From NCBI GenBank assembly GCA_016893485.2, contig JAFEKX020000001.1:8883501-8947500 (forward strand): DNA of 64,000 bases, given 5' to 3'. The position numbers were made by a program, and so were the translations under genes. This DNA comes from Streptomyces sp. P3 (GTDB lineage Bacteria; Actinomycetota; Actinomycetes; Streptomycetales; Streptomycetaceae). Below the pieces are notes generated by a model. It saw only the letters and a program-made list of their open reading frames with translations, ran no database searches and was not told the DNA's origin. Below, piece by piece: positions 1-9,553 of the stretch (position 1 is the first letter of the stretch; every line of letters begins with the position of its first letter).

Positions 1-2
1 GC

Positions 3-344
3 ACGGACAGTTCCCGGCTGCGCGCCCGCCTGCTCGACCAACTGGCCGCCGGTCCCGACACAGTTGTGGCCGTCGTCGCCCTCGCCGGTGACGAACCGGT
101 GAGCGCGGCGCGGATGGAACTCGTCCCCGGTACCCGTTTCGCCGGTCTGTGGGGCGGTGGCACGGTCGAGGCGTGGCGGGGTCGAGGCATCTACCGTGCC
201 CTGGTCGCCCACCGGGCCCGTATCGCAGCGGACCACGGCTGTCGCTACGTCCAGGTCGACGCCTCCGACCAGAGCCGCCCCATCCTCGAACGCCTCGGCC
301 TCGCGCCGCTGACCACGACCACGCCGTACGTCTACGAGCCGTAG
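3..344 (+). CDS. GNAT-family N-acetyltransferase, C-terminal part
   Basis: This is the 3' end of a gene whose start lies before the window; the frame is open from base 3. The visible 113 residues carry the second half of a GNAT fold. There is an acetyl-CoA-binding segment reading VEAWRGRGIYRALV, the usual Q/RxxGxG/A loop, followed by an alpha helix (ALVAHRARIAADHG) and a strand with YVQVDASDQS. The C-terminus (ILERLGLAPLTTTTPYVYEP) is typical of stand-alone Streptomyces GNAT enzymes. The transferred group is probably acetyl from acetyl-CoA; the acceptor cannot be inferred. No frame break is seen here. Confidence 0.75.
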   Translation, partial: TDSSRLRARLLDQLAAGPDTVVAVVALAGDEPVSAARMELVPGTRFAGLWGGGTVEAWRGRGIYRALVAHRARIAADHGCRYVQVDASDQSRPILERLGLAPLTTTTPYVYEP

Positions 345-362
345 GGCAAGGGGTCGGCGCGT

Positions 363-375
363 GGATGTCACATCC
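363..375. promoter_or_regulatory. Short palindrome upstream of the epimerase gene
   Basis: GGATGTCACATCC is a perfect 6-bp inverted repeat around a single C, 27 bp before the chosen ATG at 402. A related half-matching element, GATG-N5-CATC, follows at 386-398. The spacing suits a small dimeric repressor site, but no regulator gene is adjacent, so function is inferred only from symmetry and position. Confidence 0.35.
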
Positions 376-401
376 GCGTCGGCTCGATGCGTCACATCGG
401 C

Positions 402-1332
402 ATGACGACGAACGAGAACAGTCCCAGCAATCAGGAGATCCTCCTCGCCGGTGGGAGCGGAGTCCTCGGCGGCCACATCGCCCAGGCCCTGACCGACGCC
501 GGTCACAAGGTCACCGGCCTCGGCCGCGGGCCGGGCAACGGCATCCGCGCCGACCTCATGGACCGTGACGCACTGCTGCGCGCGGTCGACGGACGCCACT
601 TCGACACGGTGATCCACGCGGCGACCGCCCTGCGCAAGGCGCCCATGCGCCACCGCGACATGCGCGCCACCGACGCCCTGCGCATCGAAGGAACCGCCCA
701 CCTCATCGAGGCGGCGCGAGCCACCGGCGCCCGCCGCTTCATCGTCGAGTCGATCGTCTTCGGCTACGGCTACGGTGACTTCGGCTCCCGCCCCCTCACC
801 GAGGACGACCCCCTTCGGACCGCGCGGCACCACCCCGCAGCTGGAGGAGCACCTCGCGGGCATGCGCGACAAGGAGCAACTCACCTTCGAGGCAGCGGAC
901 TTGGAAGGCATCGCCCTCCGCTTCGGCCTCCTCTACGGCCCTGGCGGCACCGACGCCCTCCTCCCCATGCTGCGCGGGCGCCGGCTCCCCACCCCCGACG
1001 ACGACGGCCGGGTCCTGCCCTGGGTCGAACTCACCGACGCGGCCCGCGCGGTGGCCGCCGCCGTCGAACGCGGCCGCCCGGGTGAGGCGTACAACATCGC
1101 CGACCGCACGCCCCTCGGCTTCCGCGCCCATCTCCTGTGCGTGGCGCGGGAGTTCGGCCTCCCGAAGCCAATGGCCGTACCGCTGTGGGCAGTTCGCCCG
1201 ATGGCGTACGCCCACACGATGATGACCTGCAACCTGCGGGTGTCCAGCGCGAAGGCGGAACGGGAACTGGGCTGGACACCGGTGTACGTGTCGAGCAACG
1301 AGGGGCTTGCCGCACTGCACGCCGCGCGGTGA
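402..1332 (+). CDS. NAD(P)-dependent epimerase/dehydratase family protein (frame broken)
   Basis: An extended-SDR enzyme reconstructed from two frames. The first begins at the ATG at 402 (MTTNENSPSN) and shows the Rossmann dinucleotide motif GGSGVLGG near residue 17. It continues through VIHAATAL and RRFIVESIVFGYGYGD. After about 810, in a run of five C, reading continues one base later with PFGPRGTTPQLEEH, then LRFGLLYGPGG, VELTDAARAV and EAYNIADRTP, all typical of this family, ending LAALHAAR. Family members epimerise, dehydrate or reduce nucleotide sugars or related carbonyls; the substrate is unknown. The break fits one extra C, so sequence error is likelier than a true pseudogene. Two hairpins follow the stop. 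Confidence 0.72.
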
Positions 1333-1336
1333 GCAC

Positions 1337-1405
1337 GCGTCTGCCCCTCCGTGGCGTACGGAGGGGCAGACGCATGGAAGCCGGCCCGCGGCTCGGCGGG
1401 CCGGC
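1337..1405. terminator. Tandem strong hairpins between convergent genes
   Basis: Two perfect stem-loops stand side by side. At 1337-1373, GCGTCTGCCCCTCCGT pairs exactly with ACGGAGGGGCAGACGC across a 5-base loop. At 1380-1405, GCCGGCCCGC pairs with GCGGGCCGGC across a 6-base loop. They lie between the epimerase (forward) and the GlsB-like gene (reverse), so they probably work as a bidirectional factor-independent terminator of the Streptomyces type without a long U tract. Confidence 0.8.
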
Positions 1406-1539
1406 TTCGCATCGACGAGCGGGATGTGTCTGGTGACACGGGGCGCCCGTCAGGGAGTGCGGAACGAGGGGAACCGGGCGACTCGCCCGCACCTGCGAGC
1501 CTCCGCCCGGTCTCACCCGCGGCACTTCCCGACCGGCGC

Positions 1540-1803
1540 TCAGCGGCGCGCCCTCGACCGGTCCAGCGCGGCGATGCCTACAGCTGCCAGGCCGATCTGG
1601 ATGAGCCACTCGATCCAGTCGATGCCCTTGGTGTCGGCGACCCCGAGGCCCGATGCGATCGCCGCGCCGATCAACGCGGCCACGATGCCGACCACGATCG
1701 TCAGCAACACGCCGATGTGCTGGCGGCCCGGAACGACCAGCCGTCCCAACACGCCAATGATGATGCCGATGATGATGGCACTGATGATGCCCGAGATCTC
1801 CAT
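1540..1803 (-). CDS. GlsB/YeaQ/YmgE family stress-response membrane protein
   Basis: An intact 87-residue hydrophobic protein. It starts MEISGIISAIIIGIIIG and has the family-defining LGRLVVPG motif near residue 20. Two further membrane spans follow (VGIVAALIGAAIAS and LIQIGLAAVGIAAL). The family, formerly called transglycosylase-associated, consists of small inner-membrane proteins of three helices induced by stress; the biochemical role is unknown. It faces the epimerase gene across the tandem terminators and stands alone as a transcription unit. The length is normal for the family. Confidence 0.88.
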   Translation of the reverse strand: MEISGIISAIIIGIIIGVLGRLVVPGRQHIGVLLTIVVGIVAALIGAAIASGLGVADTKGIDWIEWLIQIGLAAVGIAALDRSRARR

Positions 1804-1944
1804 CTCCGCCCCTCTTTGTCGATATCCCCGCTCTCTTCATCTGCCCGCTGCGAGCCAAGGCAGTCCGACCGACTTTCGCCGTCTGTTATTGCCGGGACTT
1901 TCTGTTCACGGCCCCTTCATGCCATGTACCTTTCAATCGTTCAA

Positions 1945-1980
1945 CGCGTGTAGAACTCCCCAACTACCGTTCTACGCGCG
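1945..1980. promoter_or_regulatory. Long imperfect inverted repeat upstream of the secreted protein
   Basis: CGCGTGTAGAAC at 1945-1956 pairs with GTTCTACGCGCG at 1969-1980, 12-bp arms with a single G:T-type mismatch and a 12-base loop. It ends 55 bp before the ATG at 2035. It could be an operator for the 2035 gene or an RNA hairpin in its leader. The rest of the 1804-2034 gap shows no gene. Confidence 0.45.
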
Positions 1981-2034
1981 CAGATCAGGCGCCCGCACCG
2001 CACCTTTCCCCATCCCCTCACGGAGGTTCGCCGG

Positions 2035-3486
2035 ATGCTTGGATCCAGAAGATCCCGCCGCAGACTCACCACCGCCCTCGCCGGCCTGGGACTTTTCGTC
2101 ACGGGGGCTGCGCTTCAGTTCACCACCACGGCCACGCCCGCGCACGCGGCCACCACGCACCGCGTCCTGTTCGACGACGGCCACGCCGAAGAGGCCGGCA
2201 ACGCGGACTGGATCATCTCCACCAGCAAGCCCGACCCGCTCTCCCAGGACTCCTCCCCGTCCTCCGAGACCGACTGGACCGGCGCGCTCTCCTCGTGGGG
2301 CGTCGCCCTGCAGAAGACGGGCAGTTACAGCCTGAAGACCGCCACCAGCGCGCTCACGTACGGCGGTTCGTCGACGACCGACCTGTCGAACTTCGACACG
2401 CTGGTCCTGCCCGAGCCGAACACGCTGTTCACGACCGCCGAGAAGACCGCGATCATGACGTTCGTCAAGAACGGCGGCGGGCTGTTCATGATCTCCGACC
2501 ACACCGGCGCCGACCGCAACAGCGACGGCGAGGACGCCGTCGAGATCCTGAACGACCTGATGACGAACAACAGCGTCGACTCGACCGACCCGTTCGGCTT
2601 CTCCGTCGACTCGCTCGACATCAGCTCCGGCTACCCGGCCGCGATCAGCGACAGCACGGACCCGGTCCTGCACGGCTCCTTCGGCACGGTCACCAAGAGC
2701 CTGTTCGCCGACGGCACGACGGCCACGCTGAAGCCCGCCGACAACTCGGCCGTCAAGGGCCTTGTGTACCGCAGCGGTTACTCCGGCAACACCGGAGCCT
2801 TCTTCGCGACCAGCACCTTCGGCAGCGGTCGCGTCGCGTTCTGGGGCGACAGCTCACCCATCGACGACGGCACCGGCCAGTCCGGCAACACGCTCTACGA
2901 CGGCTGGAACGACACCGGCGCCACCAACGCCGCCCTCGCCCTCAACGCCACCGCCTGGCTGGCCGGCGAGGGCACCAGCGGCGGTGGCGGAGGCGGGGGC
3001 GGCGGCACCACCTGCACCGCCTCGCAGCTCCTCGGCAACAACGGCTTCGAGTCGGGCAACACCACCTGGAGCGCCTCCAGCGGCGTGATCACCAACTCCA
3101 GCAGCGAGGCCGCCCGTACCGGTTCGTACAAGGCCTGGCTCGACGGCTACGGCACCGCCACCACCGACACCCTGTCCCAGTCGGTGTCCATCCCGTCCGG
3201 CTGCACCACCGCCGCGCTGAGTTTCTATCTCCACATCGACACGGCGGAGACCAGCACCAGCACGGCGTACGACACGCTCAAGGTCCAGGTCCTCAACAGC
3301 TCCGGCACCGTCCTGAGCACCCTGGCGACCTACTCCAACCTGAACGCGGCCGGCGGCTACACCCAGCGCAGCTTCAGTCTCGCGAGCTACGCCGGGCAGA
3401 CCGTCACCCTGAAGTTCACCGGCGTGGAGGGTTCCACGCTGCAGACGTCCTTCGTCGTCGACGACACGGCGCTGAACGTCAGCTGA
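2035..3486 (+). CDS. Secreted protein: GATase-like domain, glycine linker, carbohydrate-binding-like C-terminal domain
   Basis: An intact 483-residue exported protein. The N-terminus has several arginines (SRRSRRRLTTALAGLG), a hydrophobic core and an AHA-type signal cleavage site near residue 38. The first domain (about 42-310) runs VLFDDGHAEEAGNADW, FDTLVLPEPN, FVKNGGGLFMISDHTG and GRVAFWGDSSPIDDG. That pattern suits a class-I-glutaminase-like or DUF4350-like Rossmann domain. A linker of consecutive glycines (about 316-324) leads to a beta-rich module beginning LLGNNGFESGNTTWS and ending VDDTALNVS, like C-terminal adhesion or carbohydrate-binding modules of Streptomyces exoenzymes. Enzymatic function is unproven. 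It lies beside the csxA-like gene, so a polysaccharide-related role is possible. Confidence 0.7.
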   Translation: MLGSRRSRRRLTTALAGLGLFVTGAALQFTTTATPAHAATTHRVLFDDGHAEEAGNADWIISTSKPDPLSQDSSPSSETDWTGALSSWGVALQKTGSYSLKTATSALTYGGSSTTDLSNFDTLVLPEPNTLFTTAEKTAIMTFVKNGGGLFMISDHTGADRNSDGEDAVEILNDLMTNNSVDSTDPFGFSVDSLDISSGYPAAISDSTDPVLHGSFGTVTKSLFADGTTATLKPADNSAVKGLVYRSGYSGNTGAFFATSTFGSGRVAFWGDSSPIDDGTGQSGNTLYDGWNDTGATNAALALNATAWLAGEGTSGGGGGGGGGTTCTASQLLGNNGFESGNTTWSASSGVITNSSSEAARTGSYKAWLDGYGTATTDTLSQSVSIPSGCTTAALSFYLHIDTAETSTSTAYDTLKVQVLNSSGTVLSTLATYSNLNAAGGYTQRSFSLASYAGQTVTLKFTGVEGSTLQTSFVVDDTALNVS

Positions 3487-3527
3487 CGACGACCGGTGGG
3501 GCTCGGCGGCGGCCGGGCCCCACGGGT

Positions 3528-6252
3528 TCACCGCGCCGAGACCGTGCGCTCCGGGGTGTTCCACCCGGAGACCCGCACCCGGGGCACCGACCCGTGCAGA
3601 TCGGCCGTCCGGTAGGTCGCCGTCAGTGTCGTCGACTCCCCGGGCCACAGGCTCACGTCGTTGTCGGACCACCGCACCGGCAGCACCGGCTTCCCCGCCG
3701 AGTCCACGAGATGGACGTCGGTGAGGAGTGAAGGCGTCTTCCCCTTACCGGAGTTGCGCACCGTGACCGTCGTCGTCGACGTGCCGTGCGGACCCGCCTC
3801 GGTCGACGCCGTCGCCGAAACCGGCGCCTGTGCCATCGAGTTGAGCCCCTTGAGATCGGCGTAGCTCGTCGTCGGCGTGTAGTACCAGTCGGTGTGCGCC
3901 CAGTCGAGCGTGTCGGGCTTGGCGGACAGCCAGTACACGTTCCGGCTCACCTCCTTGCCGGACGCGTCGGTCAGGGTCAGCCGTACCAGATACGTCGTCG
4001 ACAGTCCGCGCACCGACGAGGGCGCGGGCAGGGTGAGCGCCGTGCTGTGCGCGCCGCCGCCGGAGACCTTCACCCCGGGCACCTTCTTGTCGTACTTCCG
4101 GGTGCCGTCGGTGTCGAACAGGGTGGCGCGGGCGGTGAGTTGGCGTGCCGGCGCGTTCCGGTTGTTCACCACGACGACCGAGCGGTCGTCGTACGAGTAC
4201 TGGATGTGCAGCGGCTCGTTCGCCTTCTTCGCGCCGAAGTAGGCGCCGCCCTGGTCGAGGTAACGGTCCATCAACTGCCAGTGCAGGGAGGTCCAGCCGC
4301 TGTTGAACATCCAGTAGACGACCCCGGTCGCCGGCTTCGAGGCATCGGTGGCGTTGCGCTCGTAGGCCTCGAACTGGGCCCGCACGTTCTCGTACTGGGC
4401 GAGCTGGGCCTTGCGGACGTAGTCGGTGAGGCTCGTCGGCGGGCCGTAGCGGCCGGTGAGGGCGTTGTCGTAGAGCTTGAGGGTGTTGAAGGTGGAGGAC
4501 GGGGAGCGGTGGTACTGCTTGGCGGTCGGGTCCTTCCAGAGGGTGGCGAGTTCGTCCGGGGTCATCATGCGGCGCAGGGTGTCGAGGGTGGGGATGTCGG
4601 GGCCCGCGCTGGTCTCGGAGTTGAAGCCGGTGGCGCCGCCCTCGCGTTTGGCGTACCAGTAGTTCGGCGGGATCCAGTCGTACGGGCCGGTCATCTTCAT
4701 GCCCGAACTGCCGCTGACCGGTGAGGAGTTGTCGGAGGCGGCGGCGACCACCGGGGTGTGCCAGTCGGCGGCCTCCAGGGCGTCCAGGTAGGTCTTCTCG
4801 ATCTTGGCGTCGGGGGCGAAATCGCTGCCGATGAGGAAGGAGATCACGCTCGGGTGGTCGCGCAGCCGGGCGGCCTCGGCGGCCATCGACGCCTTGGCTA
4901 CCGGGTAGTCGGCGGCGGTCCACTTGTCGCCGGATTCGTCGCCGTTGACCTGGCCCTCCCACTTGTCGCAGCACTCCCAGCCGGGGAGGGTCAGGATGCC
5001 GTAGCGGTCGGCGAGGTCGAAGAACTCGTCCGGCTCGATGTGGCCTTCGAGGCGGATGGTGTTGAGGCCCAGGTCGAGGGCGTACTTCAGGCGGTCCTCG
5101 ACGTACGTCCTGTCCCAGCGCAGGAACTCGTCCGGTGACCAACCGCCGCCCTTGATCAGCAACGCCCGGCCGTTGACGAGGTAGTGGCGGTCGCCTGCGG
5201 AGTTCAGCGGGGCCCGCACGTCGCGGATGCCGAAGGTCTGGTGCGCGGTGTCCGAGGGGGTGCCCGCGACGGACGCGGTGAGGTCGAGGGCGTAGAGCGG
5301 CTGGCCGCCCATGCCCGCGGGCCACCAGACCCTCGGGAGTCGAGGTGAAGGGCGAAGGTGACGGGCTTCGTCTGGTGGGCGGCGAGGGAGACCGTCTTCT
5401 CGAAGGTCGTCCCGCCGACGCTGCCCCTGACCTTGGCGGTGACGGGCGCGCCGGAGTCGTTGCGGGCCTGCGCCTTCACCGTCAGGTCCGCGGAGGCCAG
5501 CGACGGCACGGCCAGCCTGGTCACCACGTGTGCGTCGCGCAGCGCGACCGGGCCGCCGCGGCGGACGAGGACGTCACGGACGATGCCCATGTTCTCGTCG
5601 GGCGGAGGCTGGAGCCAGTCGATCCAGCCCATGGTGAGGTTCTTGTTCGGGTCGTTCGGCCGGATGCGGAAGGCGACCGTGTTCGTGCCGGAACGGACGA
5701 GCGAGGTGACGTCCAACTCGTGCTGTGTGTAAGCCCCGTTGACGTCCGCGGCCTTGGCGATCCGCTTGCCGTTGACGTAGACGTCGGCGGCCGAGATCAC
5801 CCCGCTGAAGTCGAGGTAGGTGCGCCTGCCGGTGTCCGCGACCGTGAAGTCGCTGCGGTACCACCACGGCACCTGGAAGTCGGCCTTCGGGATCTTCGTT
5901 TGGTTGGTCGAGTAGAAGGGATCCGGGTAGACGCCGTCGGCGATCAGGGCCGCGAGGACGGTCGAGCGCGCGCCGGCCGGGTACCAGCCGGCCACCGGAT
6001 AGCCGGGGAGGAGACGGCGGCGGGGGAGTCGGGGACCTTCGCGGACGACTGGATCGCGTAGCCGGACAGCGGGGTTGCGTTCCCGGCGGCCGAGCGTACG
6101 GCGGTCACCGGGACCCGGGTGTGCTGCCCCGGGGACGGCTCCCGTGCCCCCGCCCACGCGCCGGTGGTGAGGGAACCCAGGAGGCCGAGGGCGACGGCGG
6201 CCGTGGCGAGACGGCTTCTGCGGAGTGGGGGGACGGCGGGGCGGTGGAACAC
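3528..6252 (-). CDS. csxA: Secreted exo-beta-D-glucosaminidase, glycoside hydrolase family 2 (two frame breaks)
   Basis: Removes glucosamine units from the non-reducing end of chitosan and its oligomers, outside the cell. Start chosen at the GTG at 6252 (VFHRPAVPPLRRSR), which has GGAG 8 bases upstream and lies below the operator at 6274-6292. A longer ATG start would put the operator inside the gene. A signal peptide follows (LATAAVALGLLGS up to AWA). The sugar-binding domain (YLDFSGVISAADVYVNG) and barrel are clear. IGSDFAPD carries the aspartate that replaces the usual acid/base glutamate in the CsxA subfamily. FNSETSAG, about 70 residues on, carries the nucleophile glutamate. Frame changes occur near 6015 and 5335 and read as single-base errors. 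Length after joining is about 905 residues, normal for CsxA. Confidence 0.85.
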
Positions 6253-6273
6253 GGCGGTCTCCAGCCTCGTCAA

Positions 6274-6292
6274 GTTAGGAAGCTTTACTAAC
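6274..6292. promoter_or_regulatory. Operator in front of csxA, candidate ROK-repressor site
   Basis: GTTAGGAAGCTTTACTAAC is a near-palindrome (GTTAG/CTAAC ends, AAGCTT core) 22 bp upstream of the GTG start of csxA. On the opposite strand it matches the element at 7578-7596 in 14 of 19 positions. It resembles the palindromes bound by CsnR, the ROK repressor of chitosanase genes in Streptomyces; the resemblance is from memory of that family. The adjacent ROK gene is the obvious ligand. Confidence 0.65.
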
Positions 6293-6354
6293 CGCACCAG
6301 AAGGTAGGGCGCCCGGCGATGCCTGTCAAACACCTGTGTCCGTGGCTGAGTTGC

Positions 6355-7538
6355 TCAGGACGCCGAATGGCGCTCGAAGACCAGGTCCCGCGCGGTGCCG
6401 AGCGCGGTGGCCACGGCACCCAGCAGCACCGCGTCCTCGCCCAGCGCGCTGGGCACGATCTTCGGGCGCAGGGGAGTGAGCGCCCGGAGGTTCTCCCGCA
6501 CCGGGCGCAGCAGCAGATCCACGCTGTGTCCGACCCCGCCGCCCAGCACCACGAGGTCCGGGTCGAGCACGGCCGCCGCTGCCGCCACGGTGTGCGCGAT
6601 CCGCTCGCCCTCCAGCTCGACCGCCTTGATCGCGGCGGCGTTTCCCTGCCTCGCCGCGTCGAACACGGCCTTCGCGGTGAGCTGCTGCCCGCTCATGCCG
6701 AACCGGCGGGCCGCCTCCACCACGGCCACCCCCGACACCGCGTCCTCCAGCGTCTCCGGCTTCTGCCGCCCCGGCCACGGCAGGAACCCGATCTCCCCGG
6801 CCCCGCCGTGCGCCCCCGTGAACAGCCGCCCCTCGCTGACCACACCCATGCCGAGACCGGTGCCGATCAGGATGTACGCGAACAGCCGGCTGCCCGCGCC
6901 GACGCCGTAGGTGTACTCGCCGAGTGCCGCGAGGTTCGCGTCGTTGTGCACCTCCAGCGGGACGCCCAGCTCCTCCCGCATCCGGTCGAACAGCCCGGCC
7001 CGGCCCCAGCCCGGCAGATGCATCGCGTACCGCACCCGGCGCCGCTGCTCGTCGTAGATGCCGGGCGTGCCCACCACGGCGTGCACCACCGCCGCCGGTG
7101 CCACCTCGGAGTTGGCGACGACCTGGTGGGCGGTCGCGACCACCAGCTCGGCCATCGCGCCCGAGCTGCGGGCCCGGTTGCGGACGTCCGCCCGGGCCAC
7201 CACCTCGCCGTCCAGATTGGCCACCGCGACCCGCAGCCAGCTGCGCCCGACGTCGATCCCGAGCGCGTAGCCGGCGGACGGATCGGGGGCGTAGAGCACG
7301 GCGGTCCGGCCGCGCTCGGGGACTGCGTGCCGACCTCGTGGACGAGACCCGCCTCCTCAAGCGCGGCCAGGGCGCTGGAGACCGTCGGCTTCGACAGGCC
7401 TGTCTCGCGGGCGAGTTGGGCCCGCGAGGCGGCACCGGCGGTGCGCAGCCGGTCGAGCAGCAGCCGCGCGTTCGTACTGCGCAGCCGCTGACGGCTCCAC
7501 GGCTGGTCCGGTCGCTCCACGGCGTCACTGACGGGCAT
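6355..7538 (-). CDS. ROK-family transcriptional repressor, CsnR-like (one frame break)
   Basis: A sugar-responsive repressor of about 393 residues. Start chosen at ATG 7538 (MPVSDAVERPDQPW), with CGGAG 9-10 bases upstream. Residues 20-65 form the winged helix (LLLDRLRTAGAASRAQLARE, GLSKPTVSSALAALEEAGLV). Then comes the ROK sugar-kinase-like domain (GYALGIDVGRSWLRVAVANL, VVGTPGIYDE, NDANLAALGEY, GTGLGMGVV). In place of the zinc-binding CxCGxxGC loop there is a degenerate GGAGEIGFLPWPG with no cysteines. Frame changes near 7315 in a CCCC run; one missing C rejoins it. It precedes csxA on the same strand and is divergent from an APC permease. Copies of one operator occur in both intergenic regions. 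The inducer is probably a chito-oligosaccharide or glucosamine derivative. Confidence 0.82.
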
Positions 7539-7569
7539 CGCATCATTCTCCGGTATCCGGGACAGCCTC

Positions 7570-7598
7570 TTGACGAGTCTAGTAAGGCTCCTTAACTT
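7570..7598 (+). promoter_or_regulatory. Promoter with an embedded ROK-type operator
   Basis: TTGACG at 7570-7575 and TAACTT at 7593-7598, with a 17-bp spacer, form a plausible promoter for the permease at 7679. The spacer holds TAGTAAGGCTCCTTAAC (7580-7596), the second copy of the csxA operator sequence. A bound repressor would block polymerase here, and the ROK gene itself starts 32 bp away on the other strand, so it is probably autoregulated. Confidence 0.6.
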
Positions 7599-7678
7599 TA
7601 TCGCCCAGTCAGCCACCGGATACCGGCCCGCACGCCGCACCCCCTCTCCCGCAGTCACGCACACCCTCAGGAGCCTCC

Positions 7679-9126
7679 ATGTCCGGCAGTCCGCCCCCAG
7701 AAGGCGGTTTCGTCCGCCGCGTCGGCCTCTTCCAGGCCACCGCCATCAACATGAGCCAGATGTGCGGCATCGGGCCCTTCGTGACGATCCCGCTGATGGT
7801 CGCCGCGTTCGGTGGTCCGCAGGCGGTGATCGGCTTCGTCGCGGGGGCGATCCTCGCGCTGGCCGACGGGCTCGTGTGGGCCGAGATGGGCGCCGCCATG
7901 CCCGGGTCCGGCGGCAGTTACGTCTATCTGCGGCAGGCCTTCCAGTACCGGACAGGGCGGCTGATGCCGTTCCTGTTCGTGTGGACGGCGATGCTCTTCA
8001 TCCCGCTGATCATGTCGACCGGCGTGGTCGGCTTCGTGCAGTATCTCGGCTATCTGGCACCGGACTTGGGCGAGACGTCCGGCGATCTCATAGGCCTCGG
8101 GGTGATCGCCCTGGTGGTCCTCCTGCTCTGGCGCGGCATCGAGAACATCGCGCGGATCACCGCCGTGATGTGGGCGGTGATGATCGCGGCCGTGTTCCTG
8201 GTCATCGTGGCCGCCGCGAGCGATTTCAGCGCGCACCTCGCCTTCACGTACCCGGCGCACGCCTTCGACCTGGGCAGCAACCACTTCTGGCTCGGCTTCG
8301 CCGGTGGCCTGACCATCGGCATCTACGACTACCTCGGTTACAACACCACCGCCTACATGGGCGCCGAGATCAAGGACCCGGGCCGCACTCTCCCGCGCTC
8401 GATCCTCTTCTCCATCGTCGGCATCATGGCGATCTACCTGATGCTCCAGATCGGCACCCTCGGGGTCATCGACTGGCACCGGATGACCAACGTCAACGAC
8501 ATCGCCTCCACCTCCGTGGCCTCGGCGGTCCTTGAGAAGACCTGGGGCAAGGGCGCCGCCGACACGGTCACCGTCCTGATCCTGATCACCGCCTTCGCCT
8601 CCGTCTTCACCGGCCTCCTCGGCGGCTCCCGGGTCCCCTACGACGCGGCCCGCGAACGGGTCTTCTTCCGCCCCTACGCAAGCTCCACCCCAAGCACCGC
8701 TTCCCGATGCTGGGCCTCGCCACCATGGGCGTGATCACCGCGATCGGCTTCCTCATCGGCCGCCACACGGACCTGGCGACCCTGATCCAGCTCCTGACCA
8801 CCGTCATGGTCATCGTCCAGGCACTGGCCCAGATCATCGCCCTCACGGTCCTGCGCAAACGCCAGCCGACGCTGCGCCGGCCGTACCGGATGTGGCTCTA
8901 CCCCGTGCCGAGCATCATCGCCTTCGTCGGCTGGTGCGTGATCTACGGCTACGCCGACAAGAACTCCCCGGGCCGTCACCCCATCGAATGGTCCCTGGCC
9001 TGGCTCGCCCTCGGCTGCGTCGCGTTCCTCCTCTGGTCCCGCTTCGAGAAGGTCTGGCCGTTCGGCCCGAAGGAGATCTCGGAGGAGTACCTCACGGAGG
9101 CGACACCTGAACCCGCGGCAACCTAG
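7679..9126 (+). CDS. APC-superfamily amino acid/polyamine permease (one frame break)
   Basis: An inner-membrane permease of about 482 residues with some 12 spans. TM1 reads INMSQMCGIGPFVTIPL, the unwound glycine-rich helix that binds substrate in APC transporters. Later signatures include GAAMPGSGGSYVYLR and FAGGLTIGIYDYLGYNT. Near 8675 the frame changes: reading on as KLHPKHRFPMLGLATMG requires one more G in TACGCAAG. The second part holds the last spans (GVITAIGFLIG, IIALTVLRKRQPTLRRPYR and WLALGCVAFLLWS). Divergent from the ROK regulator and carrying its operator, it may import an amino acid or amino sugar linked to chitosan breakdown. That substrate assignment is inference. Confidence 0.8.
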
Positions 9127-9450
9127 GGCCTGTTGACCCACTCGGTCGCGGCGAGCAGGTCCTCCGCGATGTCGACGACTGAGCGCCCGTCGGTCACCAC
9201 CCGGATGGTGTCGGCGGGCGCGCGGTCGTCCAACAGGCGTGCCTTACGAGCGCTGTTGGCCAGCTCGCGCTCCAACTCACCCCCGATCCGCTGTCCGTTC
9301 AGCCGCGCGGCGCCGGTCTCGTCGGACGCGGTCAGCGGCACCCGTACGATCCGCACGTCCGCGCCCATCGCCCGCCGGAACTGCCCCCGCCTCGTCGAGC
9401 ACGCTCACCGTGTTCGTGAACACGAGCCGCCGCTACCACAGCGCGGCGTA
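9123..9450 (-). pseudogene. Remnant of a P-loop kinase-like protein (C-terminal part only)
   Basis: The last 81 residues (VRIVRVPLTASDETGAARL to DLLAATEWVNRP) look like the C-terminal third of a small ATP-dependent kinase or adenylylsulfate-kinase-like NTPase. Upstream, in another frame, the reading RRLVFTNTVSVLDEAG is consistent with the preceding strand. No Walker A motif and no start codon with a ribosome site can be found before 9553. The N-terminal half is therefore truly absent, unlike most broken genes here, which keep all their parts. It overlaps the permease stop by 4 bases. Confidence 0.5.
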
Positions 9451-9553
9451 ATTCCCCACACGGCAGTCAAGTTGGGCTTGCTGATCACCGCCCGGTGCGG
9501 GCAGCGTGGCTAGCAGTACTCGTGCGGGCGAACCAATTCGGGAGGTGGCCCAC

